A stretch of 27,559 nucleotides of DNA from Bifidobacterium breve. Lineage in GTDB: Bacteria > Actinomycetota > Actinomycetes > S36-B12 > UBA5976. The position numbers were made by a program, and so were the translations under genes. Positions within the stretch are counted from its first letter, which is position 1; each line of letters begins with the position of its first letter. Under the pieces are notes generated by a model. The model was not told the origin of the DNA and made no database searches. It saw nothing but the letters and a program-made list of their open reading frames with translations. Shown piece by piece: positions 1 to 7,117 of the stretch. The stretch covers positions 1-27,559 of the forward strand of contig CAMATO010000003.1 in NCBI GenBank assembly GCA_945861165.1, in the 5' to 3' direction.

Positions 1-140
1 TGAACTTCAAGTGCTTTTTCAACAGTGACAACAGCTCGATCAACGCCAGCACAATATCCTCTGGGGGCTGCTAAAAGTACTTTTCCAGTTGTGGTGGTCA
101 CAATAAATATCGTAGGCGTTCGCGTTGTCTTAAGCATCAT
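1..140 (-). CDS. ispH: IspH (4-hydroxy-3-methylbut-2-enyl diphosphate reductase), N-terminal fragment
   Basis: The reverse strand from 140 reads MMLKTTRTPTIF..., then LLAAPRGYCAGVDRAVV, and runs open to the left window edge. The PRGYCAGVDRA block is the IspH/LytB signature holding the first cysteine ligand of its iron-sulphur cluster. The enzyme performs the last step of the non-mevalonate isoprenoid pathway, giving IPP and DMAPP. Only about 46 residues lie in the window, against roughly 310-330 in the whole protein. Two adjacent ATG codons (140 and 137) could start it and no good Shine-Dalgarno is visible. It diverges from xseA with only 20 bases between the two start codons; ispH next to xseA is a common actinobacterial arrangement. 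Confidence 0.9.
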   Translation of the reverse strand, partial: MMLKTTRTPTIFIVTTTTGKVLLAAPRGYCAGVDRAVVTVEKALEV

Positions 141-153
141 GAGCACCTACGCT
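125..153 (+). promoter_or_regulatory. Candidate leaderless promoter of xseA
   Basis: TTGTCT at 125-130 and TACGCT at 148-153 are 17 bases apart, and the second box ends 7 bases before the xseA ATG at 161. This places the predicted transcription start on the start codon. No Shine-Dalgarno lies before the ATG. The promoter lies mostly inside the divergent ispH coding region. The boxes are weak matches; the spacing is the argument. Confidence 0.45.
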
Positions 154-160
154 GTTTCCT

Positions 161-1369
161 ATGGCAACAGGACAATCACCAGAAGATGCAATCCAAGTTA
201 AGGATGCAGCTAGGGCTTTATCAGAAATTATTACTCAACTTCCATCTGTGTGGATTGAAGGACAAATAACTTCTGTGAAAATCAGGCCGGGTTCTGACTG
301 GGTCTTCATGGATTTAAGAGATGTCTCTGCGGATGCCACGCTTAATGTTGTTTTTAATAGATCAGTAATTGAAAGTTCCCCCACTGAAATTACTAGTGGG
401 CTACGAGTGCTGGTTCATGGCAAACCAGAATTTTGGATGAATCGTGGTTCATTAATTATTCGAGGCAAAGCTATTTCACCTGTTGGTTTAGGTGAATTAA
501 TGATTCAGCTAGAAAAATTAAAACAAAAACTTACTGCAGAAGGTTTGTTTGCTCCAGAGAGAAAAAAATCACTTCCATTTTTACCTAAAAAAATTGGTTT
601 AATTTGTGGTCGTGCCAGTGCTGCAATGAAAGATGTGATTGAAAATACCAAACTTCGTTGGCCCGGAATTGAATTTGACGTACACGAAGTTGCTGTGCAG
701 GGGGTTAAATCATCTGCCGAAGTAAGAGCTAGTTTGTCGCAATTAAATGCAGAAAAGAAAGTTGATGTAATTGTCATCACTCGTGGTGGTGGTTCATTTG
801 AAGATCTACTTCCATTCTCAGATGAATTACTCATCAGAGCAGTTGCAGCATCCGTGATTCCAGTTGTTAGTGCCATTGGGCATGAACAAGACACTCCTCT
901 GCTTGATTATGTTGCCGACTTAAGAGCATCAACCCCAACTGATGCTGCTACAAAAATTGTTCCTGATTTAGAAGATGAGATTGATTTAATCGATAGGTTT
1001 ATTGATTCCATGAGAGAACGAATTAGTAATCGAATTGAAAGAGAACAAGTATCTCTGGAAAGATTATTAGAAACCTCAGCACTTAATTCACCAAGTGAAT
1101 TCATTCAATCCCACAGAGACGTATTATTTGATCTCAAAAGTAACTTAAGAGAATTAATAACGTCCAAAGTAAATAATGAACAATCTTGGTTCAAGCCACG
1201 TTTAGCTCAACTGAGAACGCTTTCTCCCCTGGGAACACTTGCTAGAGGATTTGCCATTGTGCAAGGAAAAGATGGCAAACTGATCAGAAAATCTAGTGAT
1301 GCCAAAATTGGTGATTTACTAGATATTCGTGTTGAAAAAGATTCCCTCCAAGCACAAGTAACTAAGTAG
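161..1369 (+). CDS. xseA: Exodeoxyribonuclease VII large subunit
   Basis: XseA is the catalytic subunit of exonuclease VII, which degrades single-stranded DNA to oligonucleotides in repair. The 402-residue product has an N-terminal OB-fold (about residues 10-105, with VWIEGQITSVK at 30-40). The catalytic region follows: KIGLICGRASAAMKDV from 144, TRGGGSFEDL at 207-216, and IGHEQDTPLLD with the downstream STPTDAA block at about 239-263. A charged helical region comes next and a short C-terminal segment contains GTLARGFAIV. Length is normal for actinobacterial XseA (E. coli has 456). The ATG at 161 fits the family start (SPEDAIQV near the N-terminus). xseB follows 18 bases downstream, forming an operon. 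Confidence 0.96.
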   Translation: MATGQSPEDAIQVKDAARALSEIITQLPSVWIEGQITSVKIRPGSDWVFMDLRDVSADATLNVVFNRSVIESSPTEITSGLRVLVHGKPEFWMNRGSLIIRGKAISPVGLGELMIQLEKLKQKLTAEGLFAPERKKSLPFLPKKIGLICGRASAAMKDVIENTKLRWPGIEFDVHEVAVQGVKSSAEVRASLSQLNAEKKVDVIVITRGGGSFEDLLPFSDELLIRAVAASVIPVVSAIGHEQDTPLLDYVADLRASTPTDAATKIVPDLEDEIDLIDRFIDSMRERISNRIEREQVSLERLLETSALNSPSEFIQSHRDVLFDLKSNLRELITSKVNNEQSWFKPRLAQLRTLSPLGTLARGFAIVQGKDGKLIRKSSDAKIGDLLDIRVEKDSLQAQVTK

Positions 1370-1387
1370 AAGAAATAGCATTAACCT

Positions 1388-1603
1388 ATGGCAAAAGATG
1401 CAAACATGTCTTATGAGCAAGCAAGGACTGCTCTAGAAGAAATTGTTACTCAACTCGAATCAGGCAACCTAGCTTTAGAGGAAACTTTAAAACTATGGGA
1501 AAAAGGCGAAGAGCTGGCAGCCTTATGTCAAACAATTTTAGATAATGCTCAAGAAAGATTAGAAGAACTAACTCAAGACGATGAAGAAGACGAAGAAGAA
1601 TAA
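1388..1603 (+). CDS. xseB: Exodeoxyribonuclease VII small subunit
   Basis: XseB binds the extended helical region of XseA in several copies and is needed for activity. The 71-residue product is typical in size and carries the family core MSYEQARTALEEIVTQLESG followed by LEETLKLWEKGEELAALC. The last ten residues are almost all Asp and Glu, a common tail in actinobacterial XseB. The start at 1388 gives a six-residue extension; an in-frame ATG at 1406 (MSYEQ) is an alternative. The TAA at 1601-1603 abuts the stop codon of the convergent DUF4245 gene with no base between, leaving no room for a terminator. Confidence 0.94.
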   Translation: MAKDANMSYEQARTALEEIVTQLESGNLALEETLKLWEKGEELAALCQTILDNAQERLEELTQDDEEDEEE

Positions 1604-2143
1604 CTACTTAGTAGGAACTTTTAAGTTCTCCACAAATTTTGTAATTTCATCCCAGTTGGCAGTTGAATAAATTAAAGTAGTAATTCCTGATTCAGAAATA
1701 TACAAAACTCTGTTTTGTTGATCTTCTAGTGCTGTATAAGTTTTAGATCCAATTACTTTAGTAGTTTCAGTTTCGCTTTCAATATTTACATATGTCTTAA
1801 TAAGTTTCTTTATTTCATTTTTTGAAACAATTACGCTGACATATTCTGTAGTTGGAGTAACAACTCCCACTCGCCAAACTTCACTTTCTCCTACATTTTC
1901 TAACCGAGCACTGGTAGCAACCCAAGTTTTATCTAAACCAACCGGACCAAGAGTTGGAAGATCTGATCTAGTTTGAGCACCAATGGCAATTGCTTGCCAA
2001 TCAACTTCTCTTAACACCTGTTCAGAATCACTTCGAGTCAACCAAACAAATGTTGCCAGCAAAGCAACCAAAAGCCCAACAGCTCCTAAAGATCGGATCA
2101 TGTCTGAAACAGACTGTGCTGATCGCGGCTTTTTCTCACTCAT
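1604..2143 (-). CDS. DUF4245 family membrane-anchored protein
   Basis: This is a 179-residue protein of unknown function belonging to an actinobacterial family. The N-terminus is short and basic (SEKKPRSAQSVSDMIRSL). One transmembrane helix follows (about 22-37, GAVGLLVALLATFVWL), then an extracytoplasmic domain with the family-like stretches VDWQAIAIGAQ and LPTLGPVGLDKTWVATSARL. I chose the ATG at 2143 because family members usually begin MSE/MT just before the basic stretch; an ATG at 2152 would add MVF. Neither has a convincing ribosome site. Its place between xseB and fumarase is the usual actinobacterial position, except that glpX is missing. It is divergent from fumarase and convergent with xseB. 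Confidence 0.82.
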   Translation of the reverse strand: MSEKKPRSAQSVSDMIRSLGAVGLLVALLATFVWLTRSDSEQVLREVDWQAIAIGAQTRSDLPTLGPVGLDKTWVATSARLENVGESEVWRVGVVTPTTEYVSVIVSKNEIKKLIKTYVNIESETETTKVIGSKTYTALEDQQNRVLYISESGITTLIYSTANWDEITKFVENLKVPTK

Positions 2144-2170
2144 GAACACCATTGTTACCGATATCTCACG

Positions 2171-2205
2171 TTTTCACATCTTGCGAATAGGCTAAGAGGT
2201 GAAAA
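2171..2205 (+). promoter_or_regulatory. Fumarase promoter region with inverted repeat
   Basis: TTTTCAC (2171-2177) and GTGAAAA (2199-2205) are perfect 7-base inverted arms separated by 21 bases. They flank TAGGCT (2188-2193), a plausible -10 box. The same ATAGGCTA octamer precedes the MFS gene at 13667-13674. The arms could bind a regulator, but repeats this short can arise by chance in AT-rich DNA. The downstream ribosome site is AAAGGA at 2217-2222. Confidence 0.35.
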
Positions 2206-2231
2206 GGTTATGACAGAAAGGAAAATTCATC

Positions 2232-3899
2232 ATGGCTGAGTTCAAATACACTGAACTTCTTCCTTTAGGTGAAGATTCCACCCAATATAGAAAAATCTCT
2301 GATACTGGGTTCAAGGTTGAAAAACTAGGTAACAAAGAGTTCTTAGTAATTGAACCTGAGGCCATTAAGAACTTAACTTTTGAAGCACTTCATGACACCC
2401 AACACTTATTAAGAACTAGTCATTTAAAACAATTGAAAAAGATTTTAGATGACCCAGAAGCAAGTAATAATGATCGTTTTGTGGCCCTTGATTTATTAAA
2501 GAATGCCAACATTTCTGCTGGTGGCGTATTACCGATGTGTCAAGACACCGGAACTGTAATTATTACTGGAAAACGTGGAGCTAATGTCATAACTAATTCT
2601 CATGACGAAAAAGTAATATCTGAAGGAATCTTTGATGCCTTCCAAAAAATGAATTTACGTTATTCCCAACTTGCCCCTCTTTCAATGTGGGAAGAAAAAA
2701 ACACGGGCACAAATCTTCCCGCCCAAATTGAAATTTATGCTGATACCAAACCAGGACATGAAATGGAATATTCATTCATGTTCATGGCCAAAGGTGGTGG
2801 TTCAGCTAATAAATCTTTAATGTTTCAGGAAACAAAAGCTTTGCTTAACCCTCAAAAATTAGATGAATTTTTAGATGAAAAACTTCGCTTACTTGGCACT
2901 GCTGCTTGTCCTCCGTATCATTTAGCAATTGTTATTGGTGGACCAAGTGCTGAATATTCATTAAAAGTTGCCAAACTTGCCTCAACCAGATCTCTTGATA
3001 CTTTGCCTGTTCAAGGAACAATTGATGGTCATGGATTTAGAGATTTAGCAATGGAAGAACATGTATTAGAAATGAGTCAGAAATTTGGGATTGGTGCTCA
3101 ATTTGGTGGCAAGTATTTCTGTCATGATGTTCGAGTTATCAGACTTCCCCGCCATGGCGCATCTTTGCCGGTTTCCATAGCGGTTTCTTGTGCTGCTGAT
3201 CGACAAATTTTAGCCAAGATTAATAAAGATGGGGTTTTCTTAGAACAACTAGAAACTGAACCAGCACAATTTTTACCTGAAGTAATTGATACCCATCTAA
3301 ACGATGACATGACAAAAATTGATTTGAATCAACCCATGAAAAATGTGTTAGCTCAACTAACCAAGCTGCCTATTAAAGCAAGAGTTTCTTTAACCGGATC
3401 AATGATTGTGGCCCGAGATTTAGCCCACGCCAAAATTAATCAAATGCTTGATGAAGGCAAACCAATGCCTGAGTACTTAAAAAATCATGCTGTCTATTAC
3501 GCAGGTCCAGCTAAAACTCCAACAGGAATGGCTTCAGGTTCATTTGGGCCAACTACTGCTGGTCGCATGGATTCTTATGTGGATCGTTTCCAAAAAGCTG
3601 GTGGCTCAATGATCATGCTTGCTAAAGGAAACAGAAGCCAAGTTGTCACCAATGCTTGCCAAACAAATGGTGGTTTTTATTTAGGTTCAATTGGTGGACC
3701 AGCAGCATTGCTGGCCCAAGAATGTATTACCAAAGTTGAAGTGTTGGATTTTGAAGAATTAGGCATGGAAGCTGTTTGGAAAATTGAAATCAAAGATTTT
3801 CCTGCTTTTGTGGTGGTTGATGATAAAGGAAATAATTTCTTTGATTCCACCACCAGATCTTTAGGAAAAACTATTCCGGTGGGACCTGATTCGGGCTGA
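2232..3899 (+). CDS. fum: Fumarate hydratase, class I (iron-sulphur)
   Basis: The protein interconverts fumarate and malate in the TCA cycle using an oxygen-sensitive [4Fe-4S] cluster. The 555-residue length matches the fused alpha-beta form (E. coli FumA has 548). Likely cluster ligands are C103 in PMCQDTGT, C226 in TAACPPYHLAIVIGG and C320 in VSCAADRQ. The C-terminal beta part contains AGPAKTPTGMASGSFGPTTA and GSIGGPAALLAQ. AAAGGA lies about 9 bases before the ATG, so this gene has a normal ribosome site. It converges on phoH with two bases between the stop codons. Many actinobacteria place a class II fumarase near here, so the class I enzyme is worth noting. Confidence 0.96.
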   Translation: MAEFKYTELLPLGEDSTQYRKISDTGFKVEKLGNKEFLVIEPEAIKNLTFEALHDTQHLLRTSHLKQLKKILDDPEASNNDRFVALDLLKNANISAGGVLPMCQDTGTVIITGKRGANVITNSHDEKVISEGIFDAFQKMNLRYSQLAPLSMWEEKNTGTNLPAQIEIYADTKPGHEMEYSFMFMAKGGGSANKSLMFQETKALLNPQKLDEFLDEKLRLLGTAACPPYHLAIVIGGPSAEYSLKVAKLASTRSLDTLPVQGTIDGHGFRDLAMEEHVLEMSQKFGIGAQFGGKYFCHDVRVIRLPRHGASLPVSIAVSCAADRQILAKINKDGVFLEQLETEPAQFLPEVIDTHLNDDMTKIDLNQPMKNVLAQLTKLPIKARVSLTGSMIVARDLAHAKINQMLDEGKPMPEYLKNHAVYYAGPAKTPTGMASGSFGPTTAGRMDSYVDRFQKAGGSMIMLAKGNRSQVVTNACQTNGGFYLGSIGGPAALLAQECITKVEVLDFEELGMEAVWKIEIKDFPAFVVVDDKGNNFFDSTTRSLGKTIPVGPDSG

Positions 3900-3901
3900 A
3901 A

Positions 3902-5218
3902 TTAAACTGGTTGATCTTCTAGTAATTCAGTAACTAAAGCTGCGATGGGAGATCTTTCAGATCTGGTTAAAGTAATGTGGGCAAATAATGGATGTCCTTT
4001 AAGTTTTTCTACTACAGCTGCCACACCGTCGTGTCGTCCAACTCTTAAGTTATCTCTTTGCGCAACGTCATGAGTTAACACAACTCGAGATCCTTTTCCA
4101 ATTCTGGAAAGAACTGTTAACAAAACGTTTCTTTCTAAACTTTGTGCCTCATCCACAATTACATAAGCATCATGCAAAGAACGGCCACGAATATGTGTTA
4201 ATGGTAAAACTTCAATTAGATTTCTGGCAATAACTTCTGTTATTACTTCCTGACTTGTTACTGCACCCAAAGTGTCAAATACTGCTTGAGCCCAGGGACT
4301 CATTTTTTCACCTTCTGAACCTGGCAAATATCCTAAATCTTGTCCACCCACTGCATAAAGTGGTCTAAACACCATAACTTTTCGATGATTATTTCTTTCC
4401 AAGACATGTTCTAAACCTGCGCACAATGCCAAAGCACTTTTTCCAGTTCCAGCTCTACCACCAATTGAGACAATTCCTATTTCTTCATCAAGTAATAAAT
4501 CAAGAGCTAATCGTTGTTCCGCACTTCGCCCGTGAATTCCAAATGCGTCAATGTCTCCTCTAACAAGTTTTATTCTTTTATCATTGGTGATTCTGCCTAA
4601 AGCACTTCCTTTAGAGGAGGTAAGAATTAAACCAGTGTGACAAGGTAATTCTCTGGCTAAATCATGGTCAATTAGTCCAGTGGAGTAAAGATCATCTACT
4701 TCGTTATCTTCTAATTTGATTTCAGAAATTCCGGTCCATCCAGTAGAGGTAACAAATTCTGCACGGTATTCCTCTGCTGATAAACCAAGTGCCGATGCTT
4801 TAACACGCATTGGTAAGTCTTTACTTACTACAAAAACATTTGCACCTTGAGTTGACAAAAGTTTGGCGCAAGCAAGAATTTTGCCATCATTATCTAAAGG
4901 TAAAAATGCGGTCGGTAATAGTGATGGATCGGCATGTGACATATCAACACTTAATTCGCCCCCCTCATCATTTACTTTCATGGGTTGATCTAGGCGACCA
5001 TGTTCAACTCTCATTTCGTCTAATTGACGAAGTGCTGCTCTGGCAAAAAATCCCAATTCGGGATGAGTTCTTTTAGCTTCTAATTCGGCAACAACTATTA
5101 AGGGAATAACTACTTCATGTTCAGCAAAGCGATACATCGCTTTTGGATCTGAAAGTAATACGGAGGTGTCAAGCACGTAGGTGCGAATGTTTGGTTCGGC
5201 TCTGCGAGCAGCTGACAC
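3902..5218 (-). CDS. phoH2: PIN-PhoH fusion ATPase (PhoH2 type)
   Basis: The product joins an N-terminal PIN RNase domain to a C-terminal PhoH P-loop ATPase; mycobacterial PhoH2 is described as an RNA helicase/RNase. From the GTG at 5218 (438 residues), the PIN acidic residues are D17 (YVLDTSVLLSDP), E45 (VVAELEAKR) and D134 (VSKDLPMR). The ATPase has Walker A GRAGTGKS at 254-261 and Walker B VIVDEAQ at 353-359. I prefer GTG 5218 because GGGGAG lies 7 bases before it and a TATACA box at 5247-5252 would give a leader of about 21 bases. GTG at 5233, five codons upstream, would lie inside that short leader. I see no small upstream antitoxin-like gene of the mycobacterial phoAT kind: only about 100 bases separate it from lysE. 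Place and orientation match conserved actinobacterial order beside fumarase. Confidence 0.93.
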   Translation of the reverse strand: MSAARRAEPNIRTYVLDTSVLLSDPKAMYRFAEHEVVIPLIVVAELEAKRTHPELGFFARAALRQLDEMRVEHGRLDQPMKVNDEGGELSVDMSHADPSLLPTAFLPLDNDGKILACAKLLSTQGANVFVVSKDLPMRVKASALGLSAEEYRAEFVTSTGWTGISEIKLEDNEVDDLYSTGLIDHDLARELPCHTGLILTSSKGSALGRITNDKRIKLVRGDIDAFGIHGRSAEQRLALDLLLDEEIGIVSIGGRAGTGKSALALCAGLEHVLERNNHRKVMVFRPLYAVGGQDLGYLPGSEGEKMSPWAQAVFDTLGAVTSQEVITEVIARNLIEVLPLTHIRGRSLHDAYVIVDEAQSLERNVLLTVLSRIGKGSRVVLTHDVAQRDNLRVGRHDGVAAVVEKLKGHPLFAHITLTRSERSPIAALVTELLEDQPV

Positions 5219-5234
5219 TAAAAGACTCCCCACA

Positions 5235-5269
5235 CGTTATTTCAGTTGTATAGAAGGTATGAAATAACG
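5235..5269 (-). promoter_or_regulatory. Perfect 10-base inverted repeat around the phoH promoter
   Basis: CGTTATTTCA (5235-5244) and TGAAATAACG (5260-5269) are exact reverse complements separated by 15 bases. On the minus strand the spacer contains TATACA (5247-5252), a likely -10 box, so one arm covers the predicted transcription start and the other lies just upstream of the box. Arm centres are 25 bases apart. This geometry suits a dimeric repressor site; a 10-base stem with a 15-base loop in RNA is less likely because transcription should start inside the repeat. Confidence 0.6.
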
Positions 5270-5289
5270 CTAGAGGAAATTTGCTGTTG

Positions 5290-5308
5290 GGGTGAGTAAG
5301 ACTCGCCC
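5290..5308 (-). terminator. Hairpin after lysE, possible terminator lacking a T-run
   Basis: GGGTGAG (5290-5296) pairs with CTCGCCC (5302-5308) around a five-base loop, with one G-U pair. It lies ten bases past the lysE stop and before the phoH promoter repeat. No T-run follows on the minus strand, so termination would be of the U-poor kind reported for actinobacteria. It could also be a chance hairpin. Confidence 0.4.
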
Positions 5309-5317
5309 AAGTTTAAG

Positions 5318-5956
5318 TTAACGGTTAAGGGCAGAAATTATGACGCTTATTCCCAAAACGATGATGATTAAGCCTCCGGCGCCACTTATTTTTTCTATTC
5401 GAGTTGGAGTTCCAGCTAACCAATGTCTGGCGGTTCCTGCCACTATTCCCCAGGTGCCATCACTTAGCACTGCGATCACAAAAAAGATCATAGCCAGAAA
5501 AATCATTTGTAAAATTACTTGTCCTTGGCTTCGATCAACAAATTGAGGTAACACTGCGGCGAAAAAAACTAGGGATTTGGGATTTAAGAAACCCACCACA
5601 AAACCTTGTCTAAATAATTGCCCCATTGGTTTTGGATCAGATTTAGTAATTAAAGCTTGCGCAACGTCTTTTCTGGTCTTAACAGTATCCAAACCTAAAT
5701 AAATTAAGTAACCTCCACCAAGTACTCCTACTAATGCGTAAGCAATTTCAGAATTTTGTACAAATGTGCCTATCCCGATTGCCACACCTAGTGAGCCAGT
5801 TAGCATTCCCACAGAGTTTCCTGCAACGTTAACTAAAGCAGCTTTTCTTCCAAAAGATATTCCTCGACCGATGGTAAATAAAACACTTGGCCCAGGGATG
5901 ATGATGATTAAAAAAGATGCAATCGCAAATGCGATCACATCACCAATAGGAGGCAT
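5318..5956 (-). CDS. LysE/RhtB family amino-acid exporter
   Basis: The 212-residue product is an inner-membrane protein with about six hydrophobic segments. It carries the family hallmark near the N-terminus, IIIIPGPSVLFTIGRG, followed by GRKAALVNVAGNSVG, and the mid-protein block GFVVGFLNPKSLVFFAAVLPQF. LysE/RhtB proteins export amino acids such as lysine, homoserine or threonine; the substrate here cannot be read from sequence. The ATG at 5956 lies six bases after the stop codon of the 61-residue gene upstream, so the two are probably co-transcribed. No clear Shine-Dalgarno precedes it. Confidence 0.93.
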   Translation of the reverse strand: MPPIGDVIAFAIASFLIIIIPGPSVLFTIGRGISFGRKAALVNVAGNSVGMLTGSLGVAIGIGTFVQNSEIAYALVGVLGGGYLIYLGLDTVKTRKDVAQALITKSDPKPMGQLFRQGFVVGFLNPKSLVFFAAVLPQFVDRSQGQVILQMIFLAMIFFVIAVLSDGTWGIVAGTARHWLAGTPTRIEKISGAGGLIIIVLGISVIISALNR

Positions 5957-5962
5957 TATAAA

Positions 5963-6148
5963 TTAATTCTCGTCTTTAAATCTTTGTTCTGTTTTCTTTA
6001 AACTCCTAGTTAGGAAATATGAGATAACAGCCACGGCAATGCCTAAAAGTAAGAATGAAAGCAGACCAGCTAAACCTGGGCGAACACGATCAGGATCAAT
6101 TTCTGGAGCCGGAGTCTCTGCTAGAAACAAAATTATTTTAGTTAACAT
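5963..6148 (-). CDS. Small single-helix membrane protein
   Basis: This 61-residue protein has a short N-terminal part rich in acidic residues and proline (ETPAPEIDPDRVRPGLAG), one transmembrane helix (about 28-46) and a basic tail (RSLKKTEQRFKDEN). The PxxVxPGLLGF-then-helix pattern recalls small actinobacterial proteins encoded directly downstream of mca, such as the Rv1083 neighbourhood; this match is from memory. Function is unknown. TAGATT at 6155-6160 ends six bases before the ATG, so translation may be leaderless. lysE follows closely on the same strand. Confidence 0.75.
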   Translation of the reverse strand: MLTKIILFLAETPAPEIDPDRVRPGLAGLLSFLLLGIAVAVISYFLTRSLKKTEQRFKDEN

Positions 6149-6154
6149 GTTAAT

Positions 6155-6160
6155 AATCTA
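6155..6160 (-). promoter_or_regulatory. Candidate leaderless -10 box for the 61-residue protein gene
   Basis: On the minus strand TAGATT ends six bases before the ATG at 6148, placing the predicted start of transcription on the start codon. No good -35 box is seen 16-18 bases upstream. The rest of 6149-6300 shows no gene or strong repeat. Confidence 0.35.
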
Positions 6161-6300
6161 TCGCAATCATGGGGTGTGGTCTGACAATGACTAGGTTATG
6201 CACAGATTTAGGTCAATGGTTGCCAATATAAGCTCAAAACAAATAAGGCATTCTGATTGACTTAAGAGAATTTATTTCAACATTTCTTCAATGTAAGTGT

Positions 6301-6945
6301 TTATTCCACTGGAGCAAGCTCAAGTGGCCGTGAAATTAACTTCTTAGCTTTTGCTTCACTAATACCCCAGACAGAAAGCCCGATTCCGTATGCAATTTCA
6401 GCTTCAGATGGCGACATCTCTTCGGTTACAAATATTGATTTCAACAGCCCTAGATAAATGTGTGTGAACATTAGATATCTCTTTTCAAAATCTTCCCGCT
6501 CGATCTCTCCTCTTTCAGCTAACTCACTAAATACTTTTTTACCGCCGCCTTGATCTGCGGCAAGAAAATCAGGAAGCGCGCCTAAACAATTATGAAGAAT
6601 CTTTGCAAACAGAGGGTGTGTTTGTCGTGCCCAAAATAGTTTGCGCCCAGAATCTAAAACCCGCTCTAGCCTTTCCCCAGCAATATTCTGAGAGTTAGCC
6701 CAAGTTAGAAAACCCACCCAAGTTTCATTCAGAGCTATTGTGAATAATTGATCCTTGTTTTCGAAATATTTATAAATAGTTGTGGGGGAAACTTCTGCAT
6801 AGCTAGCAATCTGCTCGAGAGTGGCTGATGGGCCAACTTCAGCCAAAATTTCTTGTGCAGCTTTAACAAGCCGGGCTCTATTGCGCGCGCTAAAAGCAGC
6901 CTGGCGATTACCAGATAATTCAGATGTCGGCGTCTGTGTTGCCAT
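6301..6945 (-). CDS. TetR/AcrR family transcriptional regulator
   Basis: The 214-residue product has a typical TetR N-terminal DNA-binding domain. Helix one is ARLVKAAQEILAEVG (24-38), and the helix-turn-helix ATLEQIASYAEVSPTTIYKYF (41-61) is followed by ENKDQLF. The helical C-terminal ligand domain is not recognisable to a subfamily. It diverges from the secreted OmpA-like/DUF1566 gene with 172 bases between, so that gene or itself is a reasonable target; this is inference. TAGAAT at 6952-6957 ends six bases before the ATG, suggesting leaderless expression. The gene uses more G- and C-ending codons than its neighbours, including runs such as gcgcgc, which fits acquisition from elsewhere. Confidence 0.93.
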   Translation of the reverse strand: MATQTPTSELSGNRQAAFSARNRARLVKAAQEILAEVGPSATLEQIASYAEVSPTTIYKYFENKDQLFTIALNETWVGFLTWANSQNIAGERLERVLDSGRKLFWARQTHPLFAKILHNCLGALPDFLAADQGGGKKVFSELAERGEIEREDFEKRYLMFTHIYLGLLKSIFVTEEMSPSEAEIAYGIGLSVWGISEAKAKKLISRPLELAPVE

Positions 6946-6951
6946 GGCCCA

Positions 6952-6957
6952 ATTCTA
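6952..6957 (-). promoter_or_regulatory. Candidate leaderless -10 box of the TetR gene
   Basis: On the minus strand TAGAAT (five of six bases match TATAAT) ends six bases before the ATG at 6945. No ribosome site lies between. A -35 box is not convincing. Confidence 0.45.
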
Positions 6958-7029
6958 GAGCCAAGGGGCAAGTGTGGAGTGCTTCACGACTTTTGGCAGG
7001 TCTTTCCAATTATGAGTATGAAGCCCATG

Positions 7030-7078
7030 TGTACCATTTCTTTCCAAGATTGGTGGTGTAATACAGTCTTGGTACAAT
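7030..7078 (+). promoter_or_regulatory. Promoter and inverted repeats upstream of the OmpA-like/DUF1566 gene
   Basis: TTGGTG (7050-7055) and TACAAT (7073-7078) are 17 bases apart and would give a leader of about 33 bases before the ATG at 7118, with AAGGG as ribosome site. TGTACCA (7030-7036) and TGGTACA (7070-7076) form a perfect 7-base inverted pair, the second overlapping the -10 box. CCAAGA (7044-7049) and TCTTGG (7067-7072) form a nested inverted pair. These are candidate operator halves for the divergent TetR protein. Confidence 0.4.
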
Positions 7079-7117
7079 GACTTATTAACAAACCAAAAAG
7101 CTAATAAGGGTAATGAA

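Noticed and set aside
505..894. Minus-strand open frame inside xseA
   Set aside because: A shadow of xseA: the plus frame is a full-length conserved enzyme and the minus product (rich in Ser, Thr and Ala) has no recognisable features.
2593..2775. Small minus-strand frames inside fumarase and other housekeeping genes
   Set aside because: Random open frames within conserved genes, with no start signals or family features.
3902..5218. phoH2 as half of a toxin-antitoxin pair
   Set aside because: The PIN-PhoH architecture matches PhoH2, but the space upstream (5219-5317) holds no short gene on the minus strand comparable to phoAT, so no pair can be supported.
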